Assembly (NCBI RefSeq): GCF_052857255.1
Contig: NC_135505.1
Span: 48,111,507 to 48,175,506, forward strand
DNA: 64,000 nucleotides
Direction of reading: 5' to 3'
DNA from: Amblyomma americanum
Taxonomy: Eukaryota; Arthropoda; Arachnida; Ixodida; Ixodidae
The notes below the pieces were generated by a model. It was not told the DNA's origin. It did no database searches and worked only from the letters and a program-made list of their open reading frames with translations. The translations under genes were made by a program, and so were the position numbers. Position 1 is the first letter of the stretch, and the number at the start of each line of letters is the position of its first letter. Of the stretch, positions 55,943 to 64,000 are shown in pieces.

Positions 55943-56889
55943 TGTAAGGCCGCCCCTCTTTTCCAGCTGCATACCTTTACAGGAAGCAGGGCGCCGGCAC
56001 ACGCGGAAACCACTCCCCAGTATAAGCCAGAGCCCCAGAGTACATACGGGGAACGAAAATGATAGCTTGAAGCACGGACCCCCCCCTAACGACGTGGGCT
56101 ATCGCTGAGAAGGCACCCACAGCTTCCCGCCCTGCCTCGTGAACCAAAAGCGCATTCCCAGGAGGGCCGTGACGGACACCTGTCATGGTGGACAGGCAGT
56201 GCTCACCAAGAATGTGGGAAGACAGGGGCGATCCTTAATCTGGTTTCCGGGAGCGACAGACAAACCCCTTCATGCTTATTAGCTGTGTCCCGCCGTCGGT
56301 AGCGCGGCAGCACCGTGGGCCCTTTCGCCCCTTCCTCTGTTGCTGACGGGCGACGCGGACCGATGGTGGGTGGCGGTATGCATGCCTGAGGCAAGGATTA
56401 GCTCCGAAGGGAGAACGTGTGAATACTCTCACTTGAGAGAGTGGTGGCGTATTTGTTTTTTATTTAGTTTGTGTTGTTAACAAGACTCTGGGTTCGAGGC
56501 TAAGCCCAACCCAAGGGGTTGTCCCCATCTCGCATGTTATTTTTGATTGGAGAATTGATGCTTAGGGCGCGCCACTGAAAATGACCGCCCTTAGTCGTTT
56601 GTTAATCAAGTGCTTAAAAGCGCACGTAAACGGATGCAGTCGAGCCCAGTCTGAGCTGGGGCTCCATGCTTAGCATGTAACGTGATGCTACTTAGGCTCT
56701 AACCTGCCAGGTCGATGAGTAAAGTAGCGCAGTTTGTTCTTTTGTAAATTCGGTTCTGCTTTTTCCAGTTTAACTCTCTGTATATGTATGCTGTAAATAT
56801 ATGCTCTGCTGTCATCATCTACAAGCTCGCCTTCTGTCCATCGTCCAAGCCGAACGACACTAGAGGAAGGGTTTGTAAACCTTCCACGA
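55943..56889 (+). repeat. 5' LTR
   Basis: About 947 bp, starting TGTAAGGCCGCC and sharing its end CCTTCCACGA with the 3' copy. Against the 3' LTR I see only scattered substitutions and short indels, including a C run of 8 versus about 14. Confidence 0.9.
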
Positions 56890-56902
56890 CCAGACACAGA
56901 CA

Positions 56903-58450
56903 TTGTCACTAGACGCTACAGGATCTGATACAGAAAAAATGGCTATTCGCCGTATGGAGTTAAAAGTGGAAATGGAACTACGAATGTGTGAAATTGAATC
57001 CAGGGAGCGACTGGCACTTAAGCAGATGAAGCTTGGGCTGTCGAATGGTCGAATGTCACCGCTTGGGTCGGGACAGAGTGATGAACGGTGTATAGGCTCA
57101 GATTCAATATCACAATGTGCGAAAGTCCTTAAGGGCTACAGAATGTCATGCGATGCAGATGTACCATAGTGGTTTGAGGAGGTGGAGAAGATTTTCACTA
57201 CTTTCAATGTTCTAGACAGTAGCCGAGTGCACTTAATTTTGCCGGCATTGGCGGAGGGAGTCAGATACTTACTTCGTAACCTTCACCAAGCCGTATGCAC
57301 TGATTATGAGGCTGTAAAAACAGCGGTTCTAGAAGAATTACAACTCACTCCGACTGAGTACCTTGAGAGGTTTAAGAAAGCAGCGAAAAGGAAGGAGGAG
57401 ACGTGGGCTCAGTTTGCGTCTCGCGTGAAAACGTATTTAATGTACTACATCCAGGCTAGAGAAGTAGACTCAAAAGAGGATTTGACTGACCTCATGGTGT
57501 CCGATCGCATTAAGGCAAGCCTCAGCCCGGAGGGCATTGAATATGTGCACCTTCGAGAAGGAGAGAGTTGGCTGAAGCCTAAAGAAATATCAAAGGCCCT
57601 ACAGACCTTTGAGCAAACAAAAGGTAAAGGGCGGGCTGCGAGACAGATTACAGTGCCAGTACTGAAAATGGGCCAAAAGCCGGGTAGTGTTGAAAAACCC
57701 GCAGTAAAGTGCTACCAGTGCCATGGACTGGGCCATGTTGCTAGGAATTGCCCGCGAGTAACAGCAAATGAGCCGCGCCAGCAACAAGCATATAGGCACA
57801 GGCGGAGGGCGCAAAAGGTCGCGCTGGTAGATGAGACAGGAGTAAAGGACGCAGCGGTAAACCAAGGCGCGGTTTTAACTGCTAAAGTAGGAGTGCCTAT
57901 GCAAAATTTAAGAGCAGCCGCATCAAGACTACAGTTCGTAGAGCTTGTATGCGGAGACGTCTGCACCGAGGCATTGCTTGATACGGGTAGTGAAATGACG
58001 GTAATAAGAGAGAGCATACTACCGCAGGCGCTGACGGAACCATCGGGGACAGTGAAGCTAGTGTCGGCTTTCGGCAGATTTATTCAGGCGAAATTGACGA
58101 CGGTCCCTCTAAGTGTATCTCATACAGGAACCATCGCAGACGATCAAAAGATAGGCATAGTATGTGCCCTCACCAATGAGCTTACTGAGGGGGTCGACTG
58201 TTTGCTGTCGTCAGAACACTGGCAGCTGCTTAAGAAGCACAGCGATAGAGCGTTCACAACAAGTACTAGTACTGCGGTCAGTATGGCGGCAAATCAAGAG
58301 CCTAAAAACGCGGCAAATCAAAATTGTGAGGCACTGGTAAGCGAAGTGGACAGGGCACCAAATGACAACGTTCCGCGCGAGGCACTCGTATGCGAAGTTG
58401 GCAGGGCACAAAATGACGACGTTCCACGCGAGGAAGCAGAGCCACCTTAG
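56903..58450 (+). pseudogene. gag and protease of the 55.9-kb element
   Basis: The first frame (56903-57169) has a charged helix (MAIRRMELKVEMELRMCEIE). After one stop at 57169 the 422-codon frame carries the capsid end with SCAN-like layout (TPTEYLERFKKAAKRKEETW, FASRVKTYLMYYIQ, VSDRIKASLSPEG), the zinc knuckle CYQCHGLGHVARNC (57712) and a retropepsin with ALLDTGSEMTVI (57972). The tail contains two near-identical ~20-residue units (R-E-A-L-V-C-E-V-G-R-A type), a local duplication. The start of gag is missing. Confidence 0.85.
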
Positions 58451-58486
58451 AGGGAAGATGCAGTTTCACTGTCTAGACAGCGAGAA

Positions 58487-59640
58487 ATGTTTCGAGCAGC
58501 GCAGATCGCTGACGAGAGCTTGAGGAAGGCAAGTGAAAATTCTAAGCACGGAAAGGCGGGTATGTTCGTTACTGACGGATTGCTGCACCATTGGGATTCA
58601 ATAACGGGTACTAAAGTGCGACAACTGGTGCTTCCCCAAGAGAGACGAAAGGAAGTTCTGCCCTTGGCGCACGAATCGCCGTGGGGTGGACACCTGGGAC
58701 CAAGGAAGACGAAGGTACGCATAAAGTACAACTTCTATTGGCCCGGTATGGAAAAGGAGATTTCAGAGTGCTGCCAGTCTTGTCATGAGTGCCAAATCCG
58801 CCCAAGCAGGTGTCACACTGACAACATATCCATCACCCCATTAACTAGGCCTGAACTGCTCAAGAATGAAGTGAGCCGCCAAGTGGAGGAGTTACTTAAG
58901 TTAGGATTAATTTATCATGTAAAAAGTGAATTTGCACACCCAGTTATGTGCGTGGGAAAGAAATATGAGTCGGTGCGAATGTGTATTTACTACCGAACTT
59001 TGAATGCTGGAACTCGTTCAGATGCGTTTCCGATGACTAACTCCCAGGAGCTAATTTTTCAGGTCGGCCGCGCGCAGTTTATCACGCTAGTGGATTTAAG
59101 GCGTGGCTACTGGCAGATACCGATGGGTCCGCACAGCCAAGCGCTTACCGCATTTGTGACGCATGAGGGGCCACAAGATGCGCAGTGCGCATTAGAAGAG
59201 CTCAAAGACTCGCTCTGCAGAGCAGTGGCGTTGAACACTCCACAACCTCACCAGCCGTATTGGCTTTTCACTGACGCATCAGCAGCGGCTGCCGGGGCTT
59301 CCTTGACACAAATGACGAAAAAGGGCTAAGAAAGACCTATAGCGTTCGCGAGTCATCGCTGCGACGCGACTCAGGCGAGGTGGTCGACCATAAAGTGCGA
59401 AGCGTTCGCTATTATAGGGGCTCTGAAGAAGCTCGATTATTGGCTCTTCGGTGCCGTGGTCAATGTCGTCTCCGGCCACAACCCCTGTCATACTTGACGA
59501 CGTGCACTCCACACGGGGCGAAATTGGCTAGATGGGCGCTGCCACTTCAGCGTTATAGCATAACGGTGAAACATACGAAACGCACTAAGAATAGAAACAC
59601 AGATGCGCTATCCAGGCTCCCCAACTTGACATGGGAGTCA
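58487..59640 (+). pseudogene. shortened pol: integrase zinc module fused to RT and RNase H
   Basis: One open frame (58487-59329) holds VTDGLLHHWDS and VRQLVLPQERRKEVLPLAHE, then the zinc module (H...GGHLGPRK ... CQSCHEC). It passes directly into RT (LTRPELLKNEVSRQVEELLK, HPVMCVGKK, FITLVDLRRGYWQI with the first catalytic Asp, TAFVTHEG). It then jumps past the YxDD region to RNase H (ALNTPQPHQPYWLFTDASAA). RNase H continues with stops to about 59640 (DALSRLP). Two in-frame deletions, of the integrase core and the RT palm, therefore keep the frame open but remove catalysis. Confidence 0.82.
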
Positions 59641-60079
59641 GGTACCACCATGCCAGCCTCGAGAAGGGGTGAATGTTCCTACTCAACCGACGCTCGGTGA
59701 GCAGGGTGCCGGTTGTTGAAGTCGGGCACTTACGAAGAGACTTCTGCCTGGCGTCTGCATAGAACGGTGCCCGTGAGTGTTGTGCGCAGACTTGTGAACA
59801 GTGATGAACAATGTGGCTTTGTGTGTGCCTTGAATGTGGACTCTGCGCAGTGCATGATGTTGCTGCCCATTCAGTGAACTGTACAGCAGCATGCACCAAT
59901 GTTGCGCTTTAGTTTATTTTATTGATTGTTTCTTTGCTTTGGTTCTCGAAGATGCGAGTACCCGGGAGAATCTGTGCCCCGGGAGGGCTGACAGTTGTAA
60001 TGTGAAAGTGTTGCAGCCTCTTTGTTAGGAAGCATAAACGAGCTGTTAGCAAGCTCGGTTTATACTGTTAGAGGGGACG

Positions 60080-61032
60080 TGTAAGGCCGCCCTCTTTTCC
60101 AGCTGCATACCTTTACAGGAAGCAGGGCGCCTGCACACGCGGAAACCACTGCCCAGTATAAGCCAGATCCCCCGAGTACATACGGGGAACGAAAATGGTC
60201 GCTTGACGCATGGACCCCCCCCCCCCCCCAACGACGTGGGCTATCGCTGGGAAGGCACCCACAGCTTCCCGCCCTGCCTCGTGAACCAAAAGCGCATTCC
60301 CAGGAGGGCCGTGACGGACACCTGTCATTGCGGACAGGCAGTGCTCACCAAGAATGTGGGAAGACAGGGGCGATCCTTAATCTGGTTTCCGGGAGCGACA
60401 GACAAGCCCCTTCATGCTTATTAGCTGTGTCCCGCCGTCGGTAGCGCGGCAGCATCGTGGGCCCTTTCGCCCCCTCCTGTGTTGCTGATGGGCGACGCAG
60501 ACCGATGGTGGGTGGCGGTATTGATGCCTGACGCAAGGATTAGCTCCGAAGGGAGAGCGTGTGGATACTCTCACTAGAGAGATAGTGGTGGCGTATTTGT
60601 TTTTTATTTAGTTTGTGTTGTTAACAAGACTCTGGGTTCGAGGCTAAGCCCAACCCAAGGGGTTGTCCCCATCTCGCATGTTATTTTTGATTGGAGAATT
60701 GATGCTTAGGGCGGACCAATAAAATGACCGCCCTTAGTCCTTTGTTAATCAAGTGCTTAAAAGCGCATGTAAACGGATGCAGTCCAGTCCAGTCTGAGCT
60801 GGGGCTCCATGCTTAGTATGTAACGTGATGCTACTTAGGCTCTAACCTGCCAGGTCGATGAGTAAAGTAGCGCAGTTTGTTCTTTTGTAAATTCGGTTCT
60901 GCTTTTTCCAGTTTAACTCTCTGTATATGTATGCTGTATATATATGCTTTGCTGTCATCATCTACAAGCTCGCCTCCTGTCCATCGTCCAAGCCGAACGA
61001 CACTAGAGGAAGGGTTTGTAAACCTTCCACGA
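60080..61032 (+). repeat. 3' LTR
   Basis: About 953 bp, preceded by GAGGGGACG. It has CAATAAAATGACC near 60717, where the 5' LTR reads CACTGAAAATGACC, so a polyadenylation-like signal survives in only one copy. The word CTGCTAC at 61060-61066 also lies just before the 5' LTR (55936-55942); if this is the target duplication the LTR would extend to 61059. Confidence 0.88.
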
Positions 61033-61676
61033 AGAAACGGACGACCAATTGAAATTCTACTGCTACCTTGTAAAATTACCATTATTAGTAGAGCTATATA
61101 TGCCGAAGAGACTTTTTGCAAGGATTCTCTTAGCAAAAAAGGCTTTGCTAAAAATGAATTTGCAACACATTCTGATATTTTAATATTAATTTTGCAGTTT
61201 TTTCTCTCTATTCTTACAAAGAAGTATATCAGGAGTAATATTTTAAACATTGTTGGAAATGAATAAAAAATGCATTAAATATGTGCTAAAAAACACTAAA
61301 AATGTACTATTAATGCATTAGAAATATACTAAAGATAGTCTAAAAAGATACAATAAATTATATTTATTATACAAAAAATATGCAATTAATACATTGAAAA
61401 CATATTGACTTCTGCTCAAAAAGGGTGTATTAGTTGGGTTCACCGGATGGTACTGATCAATGTTGTCCACAGCAGAAGTAATCACTGAACTGGCTATCAG
61501 CATCATGACAATTCTAGGAAAAACGCGTTGTCATCAAGAAGTCGATGACAATGCAAGGTTACCTGACGAGACCTGAACAGGAAAAATATACCACACTGCA
61601 GGAAATGCCGACGAAAAGTAACGTCAGCAAACAGGAACGTAATGCTCCGAGAAACATGATTCTTGGCTTGGCGTAT

Positions 61677-62366
61677 ACAGGGTGCCCTAGCTAACTTTAG
61701 CCAGGGTTTAAATATATGCCCCGGCACTCTAACAGGACGTGACAAAATGCATGTCGCTTGCTGTTGTATGGTGCATCTCACACAATTTTTTGTATTGTGC
61801 TTACTTAAATAATTAGTTATGATTAAATAACTGACTTCGCAAGCAACAAAGATAGACGACCAAGTCCAAAGAGAGTTGTAGAACGGTCCGCGAAATGTCC
61901 AACTCAACAGTTTCTGAGTTTCCACCTATTACGTATCTGCTTTGTGTCAGCTCACTGCAGATGCCCGCAAAATACAGAAAAACCTAGTGACATGCCTGTT
62001 TGCGCGCCGCGATTGCAGTGCTCTCAAACATTCCAGTAGGAACGAACAGATTATTTAGCGCGGTCTTCTGCTGCTTAAAAAGGTGACGCAGGCGCTGGCT
62101 GTGCGATTTAAGCGAACGCAAGACTGTGTCTGCTTGTCGCTATCAAGCGCCACAAAGGGAGCATACCGCTTGCCTATATCGCACAGCCAGCTGCTGCATC
62201 GCTGCTCTTTCACCTTTTAAGCGGCAGCACACCGGGCTAAATGTTGTGTTAGTTCCTACACGGTACGTTCGAGAGCACTACATTCGTGGCGCGCAAGCCG
62301 ACTTGTCAAGTGGTATTTTTTTGTATTTCGCGGGCATCTGCAGTGGGCTAAAAAAAGCCAATATGT
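61677..62366. mobile_element. Palindromic MITE in the foldback right arm
   Basis: It interrupts the right arm between CTTGGCGTA and GATACTTCAGAC. The left end reads TACAGGGTGCCCTAGCTAAC, which I recall as a frequent tick MITE terminus. Positions 61949-62349 form an imperfect 401-bp palindrome centred near 62149 (CACTGCAGATGCCCGC with GCGGGCATCTGCAGTG; GCGCTGGCTGTGCGAT with ATCGCACAGCCAGCTG). The right terminus does not mirror the left, so the copy is truncated or rearranged. Confidence 0.75.
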
Positions 62367-62779
62367 GATACTTCAGACAAAATAATTTCGTATCTGAGAA
62401 AGTACGCTTTTAATACACTGCAAAGATACTAAAACTGATACATATTTTTTCACGTTTTTTTAACGTGCTCGCACCATGCTTCAAGTAACGTATTTTTGAC
62501 AAACTTCAAGAATATATTTCGAATACCAAGTATAAAAATTCAGGAACCTATTTTAGACTCATTTTAGTGCATTCATGAATATAAATTATGTTTAAAATAC
62601 ATTATAAATGTCCTGCCGTAAATTCCAAACGTATGAGTCTTCGCTAAGGGTTGTAACTCTTTTCGGCTGCTCAGCGTGAAGCCTTTGCAGACCTGATATA
62701 TTTTCGCAAGTCAGCACAGCAGGTTCATCAGTGCTGATCACCTATAGATAATCTAAGAGACACACGGCACATAACTGCC

Positions 62780-64000
62780 ATGTGACGTTCGAAAGATGTC
62801 TTCAGGACAAAGCTGGGCCTGATGGATGGGGCCCTAGTGCATCTGCAGCTTGAAAAAGGAGCCACCCCTAAGTATGGCAAGGTTCTCTTGTATTTGCCTG
62901 GAGAGACAAAGTTCCCAAACATATTGAGAGAGTTGAAAGGATCAGTGTATTGGTCCCACTAGCCCACACAGAGTGGGTTACACCGATTGTTTCAGTACTG
63001 ACAAAGGTTGGCATTGTTTCAATATGTACAGGTTTTGAAGTAAATCAAAATACTGGTTACCGTCCACCGGCCGGTCGTGGGATTGCTGAGAGCGATTATA
63101 CAAATACAGCCACTGGCTGCCGCTCCCATACAACCATGGGCTCTGTACCTGGGCGCATTCAGAAGCAGGCTTCACTTCTCACCGGGTCAGCAAATGTACG
63201 TGCCGGTGCCCTTAGTCGGCTGCCGCAATGAGCGTGCGAGCGGCAACCAGAATATGACCCTAAATACCTTATTCATTTCGTAGAATTCGATCACGAAATA
63301 GTGTCAGTTCGTTATTTGACACAATTTAGTGCGTGCAAATAACCGGAGACTCTGAAGAATTATGCAATTAACAAAGTATGGCCGGCCGTATACTGCAAGA
63401 TATACAAGATAATGAGATCATTATCCCAGTTTTCGATTGAAGACTTTGGCTATCTATGGCCAATGGGCTGAGCTACTGGAGAAACTTTTTAGTCGGGCCA
63501 AGAAAAAGTGCGATATCGCGTTGTGCACAAGATGCATGAGATACATCCGGCTTCATCGGCCATAAAAGCGCTTTCAAATCGTCAATAGGGCCACGACACA
63601 AAACGACTGGAGGCAATATACCAAATTTTTTTCGAAAACCTTCCATTCCAGTAGCAACATAGCCAAAGCTGGCCCTCTATGCAAGAAGAACTATCAAGGA
63701 TACATGCTGACTTCGTAGAGCACGTTGCGAGAAGCATGATTCTCGTGGTAGTAGATGCGTATAGGAAGAAGGTAAAAGTAGTTCCTCTTATTCAAACTAC
63801 GGCAGCGGTTACATTTGTATGCTTGGTCAAGATATTCAGCATGTTTCGCATCGCATGTTCTGTAGTCTCAGCTAACGGAACTCTGGATAACAGAAAACTG
63901 AGTGATCAGATTTTCAGGCTGCTATTTACTTAGAGCAGAACGACTGATAGCTCCGTCAAGTCTCCTTATGAAGGCATCTGTCCTTATCGCACCTCGTCTC
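62780..64000 (+). pseudogene. mag-type Ty3/gypsy pol remnant, runs off the window
   Basis: RT start at about 62790 (KDVFRTKLGLMDGALVHLQL, then GATPKYGK), with HTEWVTPIVSVLTK near 62965 in another frame. RNase H end at about 63180-63230 (SANVRAGALSRLPQ). Integrase core at 63679-63930: I-H-A-D-F (first Asp), LVVVDAYRKKVKVVPLI and VVSANGT, where the second catalytic Asp is replaced by Ala. The order RT, RNase H, integrase is the common one, unlike the Gmr1-like elements nearby. Large parts are deleted and several stops are present. Confidence 0.78.

Larger units (their letters stand above)
55943..61032 (+). mobile_element. Gmr1-like Ty3/gypsy element with two LTRs
   Basis: Two closely similar LTRs of about 950 bp flank gag, protease and a shortened pol. 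A polypurine AGAGGGGA precedes the 3' LTR. In pol the integrase zinc module lies before the RT in one open frame, which fits the known Gmr1-like order protease-integrase-RT-RNase H with the integrase core deleted. The left LTR is followed almost at once by gag, with no clear primer-binding site, so that junction is also deleted. It lies inside the foldback element and therefore inserted later. Confidence 0.85.
53165..62648. mobile_element. Foldback-like element with long inverted arms
   Basis: The left arm (about 53165-55475) and right arm (about 61110-62648) are inverted copies. Matches include TTAGCGAA...ACGTTTGGAA at the outer ends, TTTGGTATTCGAAATATAT, CGTCGGCATTTC, GATAGCCAGTTCAGT[CG]ATTAC with GACAACATTGATC, TGCAAAATTAATAT and TTTTTAGCA[CA]AGCCTTTTTT. 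Between the arms lie a short spacer and a 5.1-kb Gmr1-like element. The right arm holds a palindromic MITE and the left arm a tandem array. Removing the two insertions leaves about 3.7 kb. No transposase was found. Outer edges and target duplication are not certain. Confidence 0.82.

Noticed and set aside
55936..61066. 7-bp CTGCTAC as target duplication of the 55.9-kb element
   Set aside because: It would need the 3' LTR to extend 27 bp beyond the part shared with the 5' LTR; possible if the 5' junction was deleted, but unproven.

Overview
The window looks like nuclear DNA from an arthropod, most probably a hard tick (Ixodidae, metastriate type). I infer this from the repeat content: tRNA-derived SINEs of the kind known as Ruka-like, an I-clade LINE with an RNase H domain, Gmr1-like Ty3/gypsy elements and a Penelope-like GIY-YIG remnant. 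No bacterial operon structure, rRNA, functional tRNA or CRISPR array is present. This is accessory, transposon-built sequence. Only one short piece, a probable internal exon at 12039-12264 on the minus strand, looks like an ordinary host gene.

Left third (1-19.8 kb): mostly unique AT-rich DNA with a 33-bp E-box minisatellite (3.26 kb), two copies of a GC-rich MITE family (4.5 and 9.3 kb), a minus-strand Ty3/gypsy pol remnant (4.8-6.1 kb), the probable host exon, a Penelope-like remnant (14.0-14.7 kb), a ~163-bp tandem array (15.1-15.8 kb) and a near-perfect 154-bp tandem duplication (17.7-18.0 kb).

Middle (19.8-45 kb): a complete but crippled mag-type Ty3/gypsy element with a 5-bp target duplication (19789-22893); a minus-strand LTR element without coding capacity (23484-26278); gypsy, LINE and SINE remnants (26.5-33 kb); a nearly full-length I-clade LINE (about 33.25-40.35 kb, minus) broken by a solo LTR and by a MITE; and a 3'-truncated Gmr1-like gypsy element (40586-44563).

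Right third (45-64 kb): an almost intact CR1/L2-type LINE (47.13-50.42 kb); a terminal-inverted-repeat DNA transposon (51174-53094) sitting inside a copy of the GC-rich MITE; a large foldback-like element (53165-62648) whose inverted arms enclose a 5.1-kb Gmr1-like element with near-identical LTRs and whose right arm carries another palindromic MITE; and a mag-type gypsy pol remnant running to the window edge.

The genes do not form a pathway. Their relationship is one of nesting: MITE and LTR inside the I-clade LINE, DNA transposon inside MITE, SINE inside SINE, Gmr1 element and MITE inside the foldback element. The most unusual structure is the 53-62.6 kb foldback-like element with a tandem array expanded in one arm only. 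All family names come from reading motifs by eye; no database search was possible.
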